From contig CAJTSY010000060.1 of NCBI GenBank assembly GCA_910578995.1, forward strand, positions 1-22,656: 22,656 nucleotides of DNA, read 5' to 3'. The position numbers and the translations under genes were made by a program. Of the stretch, positions 1 to 6,372 are shown one piece after another. Each line of letters starts with the position of its first letter. Within the stretch, counting starts at the first letter, position 1. This DNA is from an uncultured Acetatifactor sp. (GTDB lineage Bacteria > Bacillota > Clostridia > Lachnospirales > Lachnospiraceae). The notes under the pieces are model-generated. The model was not told the DNA's origin, searched no databases, and saw only the letters and a list, made by a program, of their open reading frames with translations.

Positions 1-190
1 TGCTTTCCTTCCCCGGAGCTTTTCTGCACCCCGATTTCCTGCTTTCCTTCCCCGGAGCTTTTCTGCACCCCGATTTCCTGCTTTCCTTCCCCGGAGCTTT
101 TCTGCACCCCGATTTCCTGCTTTCCTTCCCCGGGGCTTTTCTGCTCCCCGATTTCCTGCTTTCCTTCCCCCGGCCTTCTTACGCCCTGGC
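1..190. repeat. 39-bp tandem repeat array, window edge
   Basis: Three identical 39-bp units start at 1, 40 and 79. A fourth at 118-156 carries a few substitutions, and a degenerate partial fifth starts at 157. The unit begins TGCTTTCCTTCCCCGGAG. The array is contiguous with no spacers and may extend beyond the left edge. The period is 13 codons and none of the six frames has a stop within the unit, so open frames here do not show coding. It lies just downstream of the PadR gene on the minus strand, and the frame stays open through the repeat after the PadR TAG stop. Confidence 0.93.
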
Positions 191-234
191 TTTCCGCTTT
201 TCTTCCCCGGGCCTTCCCGCCGGTCCTTACCCTG

Positions 235-558
235 CTACTTCAGCAGCCGGTCAATGTCGGCCTTGGCCTCCTCCCAGTCCCGCTTGTAAACCTGGTAAGC
301 CCTGCGCCCTTCTTCCGTGATGGAATAATAACGCCGCCGCGCTCCCACCGTCTCGTCCCCCCAGTAGGTGCGTATGTATCCCGCCTGCTCCAGTCTGCGA
401 AATGCGGAATACAGGGTAGCTTCCTTCAGTTCACAGCGGTTGTCCGTCTTCTTCATGATATCCTTGTTGATCTGGTAGCCGTAGCTGTCCTGCTCCAGAA
501 GGTGTGCCAAAATGATGGCCTCCGTGTGTCCCCGTAAAATATCGGAGGTAATTGACAT
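235..558 (-). CDS. PadR-family transcriptional regulator
   Basis: This is a small DNA-binding repressor of the PadR type, 107 aa, cytoplasmic. The N-terminal winged helix begins MSITSDILRGHTEAIILAHL, and the family pattern YGYQI follows. Next come the recognition-helix region with LKEATLYSAFRRLEQAGYI and a wing with GARRRYYSITEEGR. A short C-terminal dimerisation helix ends at LLK. The chosen ATG at 556-558 has AGGAGG 8 nt upstream. A longer frame to 594 would start inside the promoter -10 element, so it is rejected. PadR genes usually control a neighbouring membrane or stress gene and themselves; any partner lies to the left of the window beyond the 39-bp repeats. The family is confident; the target is unknown. 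Confidence 0.93.
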   Translation of the reverse strand: MSITSDILRGHTEAIILAHLLEQDSYGYQINKDIMKKTDNRCELKEATLYSAFRRLEQAGYIRTYWGDETVGARRRYYSITEEGRRAYQVYKRDWEEAKADIDRLLK

Positions 559-582
559 ATGCTCTTCCTCCTTTCTGTTTAC

Positions 583-611
583 ATCATACTTCATGATACC
601 TCGTCTGTCAA
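583..611 (-). promoter_or_regulatory. sigma-A promoter of padR with overlapping dyad
   Basis: Read on the minus strand, TTGACA (606-611) is followed by a 17-nt spacer and TATGAT (583-588), which is a near-consensus promoter. A small inverted repeat, ATCAT-N5-ATGAT (583-597), covers the -10. A second dyad, TATATTT-N7-AAATATA, lies just upstream at 614-634. Either could be a PadR autoregulatory operator; that part is inference. Confidence 0.8.
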
Positions 612-613
612 GG

Positions 614-634
614 TATATTTTTAGTTGAAATATA
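614..634. promoter_or_regulatory. AT-rich inverted repeat, candidate operator
   Basis: Perfect 7-bp arms TATATTT (614-620) and AAATATA (628-634) are separated by 7 nt, immediately upstream of the padR -35. PadR-family proteins typically bind AT-rich dyads near their own promoters, so this is a plausible site; no binding evidence is available. Confidence 0.4.
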
Positions 635-658
635 TTTTTATAAAAACTTTATCGAGCC

Positions 659-1015
659 ATGCTCAACCAACGTTATGACAGTTATTGGAATCAGACAGAG
701 ACCTTTGAGGCCCTGAAGACATATATTATGATGAATTTTGACGGTTTAAAGGATTCCGTGACACAGCTTCTGGCCGGAGAACATGTCCGGGTGGATACAG
801 AATCCTTCAGCAATGATATGAGTACGTTTCATATTGCGGATGATGTCCTGACATTAATGATTCACCTGGGATATCCGGCCTATGATTTCCGGAAACGGGA
901 AGTGTCTATTCCGAATGCTGAAGTTGCCGGTGCATTTGCCGCGGCAGTGCGGACCTCAGGTTGGAAGACAGTGGCAGAGGCGGTGGAAAACTCAAACAAA
1001 AATACACAAATGTAA
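659..1015 (+). pseudogene. internal fragment of AAA-ATPase-like / PD-(D/E)XK family gene
   Basis: The 118-codon frame resembles the segment between the ATPase and the nuclease-like domain of the AAA-ATPase-like/PDDEXK_9 proteins that are abundant in Lachnospiraceae. Recognisable stretches are SYWNQTETFEALKTYI, VDTESFSNDM, DDVLTLMIHLGYPAYD and EVSIPNAEVAGAFAAAVR. Full family members are about 500-600 aa, with a Walker A region well before this point; here neither the ATPase part nor the C-terminal nuclease part is present. A TAA lies in frame at 641-643, the ATG has no clear ribosome site, and the last ten codons drift from the family pattern. It sits between divergent padR and convergent lysR. 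Called a relic from remembered family patterns, not from a search. Confidence 0.7.
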
Positions 1016-1045
1016 AATTGAAGAGATAGACCAATATACCCGCCG

Positions 1046-1963
1046 CTATTCAAGTAATCCCTTATCCTCAGGAAGAGAATGATCAGTCTCATAATTCCTG
1101 CAAAGCTCCATAAAGGATTTTGCAGCCTCCGTCAGGAACTTGTCTTTGTGATGGATGATATAGAAATTCCGGCGGAAGGACAAGCCCTGCACGTCCACGG
1201 TAACGATCAGACCGCGTTTCAGGGCAGGCAGAATCATACGATAAGGCAGGACTGCGATGCCCAGGCCGTTTATAACCGCATTAACAAGCGCAGTGGTGCT
1301 CATGGCTTCCCATATCGGTGTAATGCTTATACCGGCCTGTTCCATTGCCCGGTCAAAAATTTCCCTGGTACCGCTTCCCTGCTCCCGCAGAAGGAAGCGC
1401 TGCTTCCGGAATTCGTCAACGGATATCACCTGCCCCTGCCGCCACATCTTTTGCGCGGAACAGATAACGGATAAATGATCTTCCATATAGGCTTCCGACA
1501 CAATATCAGGGCTGTGGGCAATGCCTTCCGTCAGGGCGCAGTCCAGTTCGTTGGCAAGCAGCTTCTTTTCCAGCCTGCCGGCCTGTTCCACCACCGCGCG
1601 TATGTCGATGCCGGGACAGACACCGGAGAAGGCCTTCACATACCCGGGCAGGAACTGGGACCCGATGGTGATGCTTGCCCCCACCCGGAGGATTCCCCTG
1701 GTTCCCCAGTTCCGAAGTCCGGTCTCCATGTCCCGGAAAAGATCCGAAATATGGATTGCGTACTGTAAAAAATGTTTTCCCGCATCCGTAATCCGCAGCC
1801 TCCTCCCAATCCGGTCGAACAGACGGATGCCATAGTACTGCTCCAGCTCCTTAATGGCAAGGCTTACTGCCGGCTGGGTCATCTGCAGTTCTTCGGCTGC
1901 TTTTGTAGAATTAAATTCCATCTCACATACTGTCCGGAATATTATCATGTGTCGCAGAGTCAT
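1046..1963 (-). CDS. LysR-family transcriptional regulator
   Basis: This is a 305-aa LysR-type activator/repressor of normal family length. Residues 1-60 form the winged HTH, with KAAEELQMTQPAVSLAIKELE as the helix-turn-helix and LFDRIGRRLRITDAG as the wing. Residues of about 88-290 form the periplasmic-binding-like effector domain, starting LRVGASITIGSQFLPGYV. The ATG at 1961-1963 follows AAGGAGAA at good spacing. It is divergent from the CHR transporter pair, separated by 77 nt, so it most likely controls that pair in response to an oxyanion or similar co-inducer. The ligand cannot be read from the sequence. Confidence in family is high; the regulon is inferred from position. Confidence 0.95.
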   Translation of the reverse strand: MTLRHMIIFRTVCEMEFNSTKAAEELQMTQPAVSLAIKELEQYYGIRLFDRIGRRLRITDAGKHFLQYAIHISDLFRDMETGLRNWGTRGILRVGASITIGSQFLPGYVKAFSGVCPGIDIRAVVEQAGRLEKKLLANELDCALTEGIAHSPDIVSEAYMEDHLSVICSAQKMWRQGQVISVDEFRKQRFLLREQGSGTREIFDRAMEQAGISITPIWEAMSTTALVNAVINGLGIAVLPYRMILPALKRGLIVTVDVQGLSFRRNFYIIHHKDKFLTEAAKSFMELCRNYETDHSLPEDKGLLE

Positions 1964-2003
1964 GGCATTCTCCTTATATAATTTTTCTTATTGTTTTCCT
2001 TAA

Positions 2004-2032
2004 ATTATATTATTTCCTTTATCATAAAACAA
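2004..2032 (-). promoter_or_regulatory. lysR promoter in divergent intergenic region
   Basis: On the minus strand TTGTTT (2027-2032) precedes TATAAT (2004-2009) with a 17-nt spacer. The 77-nt lysR-chr gap is strongly AT-rich. No equally good plus-strand promoter for the transporter genes is visible; TATATT at 2006-2011 is a possible -10 without a good -35, as expected for an activator-dependent promoter. Confidence 0.65.
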
Positions 2033-2040
2033 GGGATATA

Positions 2041-2700
2041 ATGGAAAAAATAAACACAGGGGAGGCGCGTGTTCTGGTGAAAGAATTAAAAAACAACAAA
2101 TACAGTCAGTTGTTCCTATCTGTTTTCAAGCTGAGCGCATGTACCTTCGGCGGCGGATTTGTTATTATTCCGTTAATGCGGAAACGTTTTGTGGAAGAAC
2201 TGGGGTGGATCGAGGAAAAGGAGATGTTGGATCTCACCGCCATTGCCCAGTCCTCCCCCGGTGCGATCGCGGTAAATGCCTCAATCCTGGTGGGATACCA
2301 TGTTGCAGGAATCCCCGGGGCACTGCTGACGGTTGTGGGAACCGTACTGCCTCCCCTCATTATTATTTCAGTCATTTCCCTTTTTTACCAGGCATTCCGG
2401 GATAACGCGATTGTGGGCATGGCGATGTCAGGTATGCTCTGCGGTGTCGCCGCCGTGATTTTTGATGTCGTCCTGAATATGGCGAAAACGGTATTCCGAC
2501 AGAAACGCATCCTGCCCATCGCAGTGATGTTGGGAGTATTTACCGCTGTACGGTTTTTTTCCGCAAATATTATCCTGGTTATTCTCATCTGCGGGGTGAT
2601 CGGCGCCGCGGATACCTGTTGGCGCAGGAAAGCTGCCATAGGAAGTGAATCGCCATCGAATAAAAGCTGTAGCAGAGAGAAAGGACATGATACAAAATGA
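2041..2700 (+). CDS. chromate transporter (CHR family), first subunit
   Basis: This is a short-chain CHR-domain membrane protein of 219 aa. The signature TFGGGFVIIPLM lies near residue 37, followed by SSPGAIAVNASILVGY and GIPGALLTVVGTVLPP, then two or three more hydrophobic segments to about residue 192 and a polar tail. Short CHR proteins carry one domain and usually act in pairs to extrude chromate by proton-motive force; other oxyanions are possible substrates. The ATG at 2041 has AAGGG only 5 nt upstream. A GTG at 2077, with AGGGGAGG 11 nt before it, is an alternative start that would drop 12 residues. It overlaps the next gene by 4 bp. Confidence 0.92.
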   Translation: MEKINTGEARVLVKELKNNKYSQLFLSVFKLSACTFGGGFVIIPLMRKRFVEELGWIEEKEMLDLTAIAQSSPGAIAVNASILVGYHVAGIPGALLTVVGTVLPPLIIISVISLFYQAFRDNAIVGMAMSGMLCGVAAVIFDVVLNMAKTVFRQKRILPIAVMLGVFTAVRFFSANIILVILICGVIGAADTCWRRKAAIGSESPSNKSCSREKGHDTK

Positions 2701-3260
2701 TCTACCTTGAATTATTCTGGAGCTTCATCCAGATCGGGCTGTTCAGCATTGGCGGAGGATATGCCGCCATGCCGCTCATACAGAATCAGGTGGTGGATAT
2801 CCACCCATGGCTGACCATGGCGCAATTTGCGGACATCATGACAATTGCCGAAATGACCCCCGGCCCCATCGCCATCAACTCCGCAACCTTTGTGGGAATT
2901 CAGGTGGCCGGACTACCCGGGGCTATTATTGCCACGCTAGGCTGTGTGTTTCCATCCTGCGTGATCGTCATGACCCTTGCCTTCATTTATTACCGTTTCC
3001 GGGGGCTTACCGTCGTGCAGGGGATTCTGGCAGGTCTTCGCCCGGCGGTAATCGCCATGATTGCCTCGGCCGGGATTTCCCTGCTGATTATGGCAGTCTA
3101 TGGGCAGAGAAGCCTTCCGGCGGATCTGACAGGCGTTAACATTCCTGCCGCCGCCATATTCCTGACTGCTTTTATCGTGCTCCGGAAGTGGAAGCCTGGC
3201 CCGCTGTGGGTTATGGCCGGCTCCGGCGTGGCCGGGGTACTTTTGTATTCCGTTTTCTGA
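2697..3260 (+). CDS. chromate transporter (CHR family), second subunit
   Basis: This is the second short-chain CHR protein, 187 aa. It repeats the family signatures: LFSIGGGYAAMPLI near residue 15, EMTPGPIAINSATFVGIQ and GLPGAIIATLGCVFPS, with several further hydrophobic segments to the C-terminus. Its ATG overlaps the stop of the upstream subunit as ATGA, indicating translational coupling and equimolar production, as expected for an antiparallel heterodimer. The pair sits divergent from a LysR gene. It is followed after 135 nt by a strong hairpin terminator. The substrate is unproven; chromate is the family name rather than a demonstrated role here. Confidence 0.93.
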   Translation: MIYLELFWSFIQIGLFSIGGGYAAMPLIQNQVVDIHPWLTMAQFADIMTIAEMTPGPIAINSATFVGIQVAGLPGAIIATLGCVFPSCVIVMTLAFIYYRFRGLTVVQGILAGLRPAVIAMIASAGISLLIMAVYGQRSLPADLTGVNIPAAAIFLTAFIVLRKWKPGPLWVMAGSGVAGVLLYSVF

Positions 3261-3395
3261 ACGGACGCCCGGCTTAGAACCCAGTAAATCTCCTTTATCC
3301 ACCATCCGTCCAACGGCCCGCATGCATTCCCGGCGACCCACAAGCCGTCCCAACGGCATGCTTCCACATGCGGATCTTTACAGAAAGCGGAATCC

Positions 3396-3425
3396 ATAAA
3401 CCGGAAAACATAACTTCCGGTTTAT
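3396..3425 (+). terminator. intrinsic terminator after CHR pair
   Basis: Arms ATAAACCGGAA (3396-3406) and TTCCGGTTTAT (3415-3425) form a perfect 11-bp stem with an 8-nt loop, followed by TTTAT. It lies in a 371-nt gene-free stretch (3261-3631). The first part, 3261-3395, shows no gene or strong signal; the rest holds the XRE promoter and the repeat-bearing leader. Confidence 0.75.
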
Positions 3426-3456
3426 TTTATGAACCTTTATTTTAACAATTACGCCA

Positions 3457-3485
3457 TTGTATCCTGTGTATACTTTTGTTATGCT
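3457..3485 (+). promoter_or_regulatory. promoter of XRE gene
   Basis: TTGTAT (3457-3462), a 17-nt spacer and TATGCT (3480-3485) make a good sigma-A promoter. The spacer ends in TGT, giving an extended -10. It implies a transcript start near 3492 and a 5' leader of about 140 nt carrying the short repeats at 3532-3579. Confidence 0.65.
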
Positions 3486-3531
3486 ATCACTGTCAGGGAC
3501 ATTTAAACAGCAAAGCTGTCAAATAGCTAAG

Positions 3532-3579
3532 CTGCCAGGCAGCAATCCTGCCAGACAGCAATCCTGCCAGACAGTACAT
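3532..3579 (+). repeat. three 16-bp tandem repeats in XRE leader
   Basis: Units start at 3532, 3548 and 3564. The first is CTGCCAGGCAGCAATC, the second differs by one base, and the third diverges in its last four bases. The first contains the palindrome CTGCC-A-GGCAG. A related small hairpin, ACAGC-AAA-GCTGT, precedes the array at about 3507-3519. They could be binding sites for the adjacent XRE protein or leader RNA structure; neither is shown. Confidence 0.75.
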
Positions 3580-3631
3580 TTGCCCATGTCAAAGAAACCA
3601 AGTAAAAAAACAAAAAATCAGGAGGCATAAC

Positions 3632-4684
3632 ATGAAAATCAATCGGATCATTCAGGAAAAACGGCGTGAAATGTCATTAACCCAGGAACAGGTCGCGGCA
3701 TATCTGGGGGTCTCCGCCACCGCAGTCCACAAATGGGAAAAAGGCGCCACTTACCCGGACATAACCCTTCTGCCCGCACTGGCCCGTCTGCTGAATACGG
3801 ATCTGAACACCCTGCTCTCCTTTCAGGAAGATCTGACGGACATCGAAATCGATAATTTCATAAAACAGCTGGACAGAACGGTTCAGGAGGAAGGCTACGA
3901 AACCGCGTTTCAGGCAGCGGCAGAAAAGATACAGGAATACCCCACCTGTGACAAACTGCTCTACTCCGCCGCGATGTACCTGGACGCCACACTGTTCCTC
4001 TACAATGTGCCGGAAACGGATCATTACAGGGTGAGCCTGGAAAATTTCTACCTCCGCCTCTCCCGGAGCGAGGCGCCGGAGATTCGGGACAGGGCATTGG
4101 GAATGCTGATATCCTACAGCCGAAACTGGGGAGACTTCGCAAAGGCCGAAGAATTGATCAGGAAGCTGCCCTCCTCCGTCATAGACCAACAGGAACAACT
4201 GGCGGTTCTCTACACCCGGCAGGAACGGCATAAGGAAGCGAAAGAGCTGTGGGAGCACAGAATATTAAACGGCGTGACACAGGTCCAGACTGCCCTGATG
4301 AATCTGTTGGAGATAGCGGTGAAAGAGGAGCGGAAAGAAGATGCCGCCTTTTACGCCGAGCTCTATGAGACACTTTCCAGGAATTTTTCCCTCACCGAAT
4401 GGATAGCCTATTCCGCCCGCCTGCAGCTTGCCGTGGAATGGCAGGACGAGGAAAAATGCCTGGCTGTACTGGCCAGGATGCTGCCCGCCATGAAGAAAAA
4501 GTGGCATCCGGAGGAAAGCCCTCTGTACCGGGACATCGCCCGCAGGGATCCCGATGCCTTTTCCGACAGACTGACCAATGTCATCCGAGATGACCTGGAA
4601 AACAGGGAGGAACTGGCATTTATCCGTGAAAACGCAGAGTTTCGAAAACTAATGGCTGAAAACAGTTTATACCCACAAACGTAA
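3632..4684 (+). CDS. XRE-family regulator with helical-repeat C-terminus
   Basis: This 350-aa cytoplasmic regulator has an N-terminal XRE/Cro helix-turn-helix at residues 5-62: IIQEKRREMSLTQEQVAAYL, then VSATAVHKWEKGATYPDITL and LARLLNTDLNTLL. The remaining 280 residues are all-alpha and TPR-like, with pairs of amphipathic helices such as FAKAEELIRKL, HKEAKELWEHRIL and RKEDAAFYAELYETL. Such domains often bind peptides or partner proteins. The ATG has AGGAGG 7 nt upstream. It is monocistronic, with its own promoter at 3457-3485 and a repeat-bearing leader. The stop codon directly abuts the inverted-repeat element at 4685-4783. The family is common in Lachnospiraceae; its target is unknown. Confidence 0.93.
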   Translation: MKINRIIQEKRREMSLTQEQVAAYLGVSATAVHKWEKGATYPDITLLPALARLLNTDLNTLLSFQEDLTDIEIDNFIKQLDRTVQEEGYETAFQAAAEKIQEYPTCDKLLYSAAMYLDATLFLYNVPETDHYRVSLENFYLRLSRSEAPEIRDRALGMLISYSRNWGDFAKAEELIRKLPSSVIDQQEQLAVLYTRQERHKEAKELWEHRILNGVTQVQTALMNLLEIAVKEERKEDAAFYAELYETLSRNFSLTEWIAYSARLQLAVEWQDEEKCLAVLARMLPAMKKKWHPEESPLYRDIARRDPDAFSDRLTNVIRDDLENREELAFIRENAEFRKLMAENSLYPQT

Positions 4685-4783
4685 TTAATTGCCGTCTGCA
4701 TAATATAACGAGTGAACGCATCGGCATTCCAGAGCCGAAAGCGGCAATTAAATGCGTTCACGAGTATAACTGTCTAAGACGGC
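4685..4783. repeat. crossed and nested inverted repeats (structured element)
   Basis: Three perfect pairings can be read. TTAATTGCCG (4685-4694) pairs with CGGCAATTAA (4742-4751). GTGAACGCAT (4712-4721) pairs with ATGCGTTCAC (4752-4761). GCCGTCT (4691-4697) pairs with AGACGGC (4777-4783). The first two interleave, giving a pseudoknot-like topology with abutting 3' strands. The second and third nest and form an imperfect long hairpin of about 93 nt. A short CGGC-N8-GCCG lies inside. No T-run follows, so it is not a standard terminator. Function unknown. Confidence 0.75.
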
Positions 4784-4830
4784 GGATCTGTTTTGACGCA
4801 TGCACCAACTGTCCTGGCAGTGGTTAACGA

Positions 4831-4859
4831 TTGCAGCGATGCCCAAAGTGTGATAAACT
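4831..4859 (+). promoter_or_regulatory. candidate promoter of 4929 gene with palindrome
   Basis: TTGCAG (4831-4836), a 17-nt spacer and TAAACT (4854-4859), preceded by TGA, fit a sigma-A promoter with extended -10. The perfect palindrome CTCATATGAG (4858-4867) overlaps the -10 edge and could be an operator. Confidence 0.5.
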
Positions 4860-4928
4860 CATATGAGAAATCATTCTAAGCCACGCAAATACTTCCAACC
4901 CCTGAAAGGAAAAAGGTAAGAACGCCAA

Positions 4929-5672
4929 ATGCCGGACCAGAGACCCTTTGAGAACGCCAAAAGAAAAGTAATCGGAATCGACAGACAGCGCCTTGGCATC
5001 GGCACACTGTCGGAAAAGACCGTCCATGCCATCCTGAAGAATTATTACGAGCCCGACGAAGACCGTCAGGAAATCCCCATCGAAAATTATGTTGCGGATA
5101 TCTATGCCAACGGCGAGATCATTGAGATCCAGACCCGGCAGTTTGACAAAATGCGGGGCAAACTGGCCGCTTTCCTGCCCCTGTACCCGGTAACCATCGT
5201 ATATCCCATCCCACACGAGAAATGGATCATTTGGATCGACGAGGACACGGGTACTTTGAGCAGGAAGCGCAAATCCCCCAAAAAAGGCAGCCCCTATGCC
5301 GTTTTTCCGGAACTTTACAAGATCAAAATGTTCCTGAAGAATCCCAACCTGCACCTGCGCCTGGTTTTTCTGGATATGGAGGAGTACAAGCTCCTGAACG
5401 GCTGGAGCAAGGACAAAAAGAAGGGCGCAAGCCGCTATGACCGCATTCCCACGAAACTGGTGCAGGAAATTGAGATCGACGATCCCCGGGACTTCCTGCA
5501 GTTTGTACCCTATGAGCTGGAGGGCGCCTTCACCTCCAGGGATTTCGCGAAGGCAGCCCATATCCCCCTCTCCCTGGCCCAGGTGGTATTGAACATCCTG
5601 TTCCATATGGAGACCGTGACCCGGGTGGGAAAGAAGGGACAGCTGTATCTGTATGAGGCAAATGAGGGGTAA
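4929..5672 (+). CDS. uncharacterised protein with PD-(D/E)XK-like core and winged helix
   Basis: I do not recognise a named family with certainty for this 247-aa protein. What is visible is a helix with LSEKTVHAILKNYYE (residues 27-41), then strands VADIYANGEIIEIQTRQF (55-72). That gives Asp57 and the pair Glu66-x-Gln68, an arrangement seen in variant PD-(D/E)XK nuclease folds in which the Lys is replaced. A basic linker, SRKRKSPKKG (111-120), follows. The C-terminal third (about 200-245: FTSRDFAKAAHIPLSLAQVV, then a hairpin) looks like a winged helix. The protein is soluble with no signal peptide. The ATG is preceded by AAAAAGG at a long spacing. It converges on the PII gene with a 4-nt gap and no terminator hairpin. 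A DNA-binding or nuclease-like role is inferred only. Confidence 0.8.
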   Translation: MPDQRPFENAKRKVIGIDRQRLGIGTLSEKTVHAILKNYYEPDEDRQEIPIENYVADIYANGEIIEIQTRQFDKMRGKLAAFLPLYPVTIVYPIPHEKWIIWIDEDTGTLSRKRKSPKKGSPYAVFPELYKIKMFLKNPNLHLRLVFLDMEEYKLLNGWSKDKKKGASRYDRIPTKLVQEIEIDDPRDFLQFVPYELEGAFTSRDFAKAAHIPLSLAQVVLNILFHMETVTRVGKKGQLYLYEANEG

Positions 5673-5676
5673 GTCC

Positions 5677-6372
5677 TCAGTCCAACCCCACAATCCCATC
5701 CACCGGCAGGGACATCACCACACCCTGGGCCTTGCTCTGCATGCCGCATTTCTTCCCTATCTCCTGCATGATGGCCAGTTTGTCCTCTTTGGTAGCCAGG
5801 ATAATGACTACTTCCCGTTCTTCCTGCACGCTGATCTTCCAGAATTTCATGGCCTCCTGGGTTCCGATGCGTCTGCTGTGGAATACGGTGCCTCCGGAGG
5901 CTCCCTTGGGCCTTGCGGCGTTCATTACGTCCTCGCTGAATCCCTGATTTACGATAGCCATGATCATACTGTATTCATGCTCTGCCATATCTGCCTCATT
6001 CCTCTCCGATGATTTTCCAGTTCCCTCCGGTGCCAGATTCTCCACCATCTGGACCAGGTGCCCGCTGCCCCCGGACATAAGCACCGTAAAGGCAATCCCG
6101 GTATTGGGCATTCCCAGGTGCAGCTTCTTGCGCAGCTTCCGGAGCATTTCGTCCGCAAAAGCCCTGGGCATCATGCTCATCAGGATATTCTTGTCCACGC
6201 CGTCCAGGCCGAGCATGTCCATCACATCACTGGTGGCCGTCCCCTGGGCATGAAAGATATACTGCATGGGAACATTTTCTTCCTTGAACACTCCTGTGGC
6301 CTTATTCACCAGTTTCGGTGTGGCAATCAGGAACAACATCCGATACGCAGTCTTCTTATGCTCGTCCGCCAT
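5677..6372 (-). CDS. double PII-like (P-II family) regulator, DUF1538 partner
   Basis: This 231-aa cytoplasmic protein has two ferredoxin-like PII/ACT-type modules, residues of about 9-110 and 132-230. The second holds ARPKGASGGTVFHSRRIG, the GA-GGT-H-R pattern found in PII-like proteins, and VVIILATKEDKLAIMQEIG, the typical last strand-helix. The first has SGGSGHLVQMVENLAP. PII proteins sense nucleotides or metabolites and gate a membrane partner. The chosen ATG at 6370-6372 overlaps the end of the DUF1538 gene by 17 bp and has GAGGAGG 9 nt upstream. A longer frame to 6429 lacks support. Translational coupling argues that it regulates the DUF1538 transporter. No canonical long T-loop with the modified Tyr is evident. 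Confidence 0.87.
   Translation of the reverse strand: MADEHKKTAYRMLFLIATPKLVNKATGVFKEENVPMQYIFHAQGTATSDVMDMLGLDGVDKNILMSMMPRAFADEMLRKLRKKLHLGMPNTGIAFTVLMSGGSGHLVQMVENLAPEGTGKSSERNEADMAEHEYSMIMAIVNQGFSEDVMNAARPKGASGGTVFHSRRIGTQEAMKFWKISVQEEREVVIILATKEDKLAIMQEIGKKCGMQSKAQGVVMSLPVDGIVGLD

Noticed and set aside
1..190. CRISPR array
   Set aside because: The 39-bp units abut with no unique spacers and there are no cas genes nearby.
559..594. Longer PadR start at 594
   Set aside because: That ATG lies in the -10 element of the padR promoter; the ATG at 556-558 has AGGAGG at 8 nt.
4824..5699. Long minus-strand open frame opposite the 4929 gene
   Set aside because: It is antisense to a frame with better coding signals, has no ribosome site, and its translation lacks domain-like pattern.
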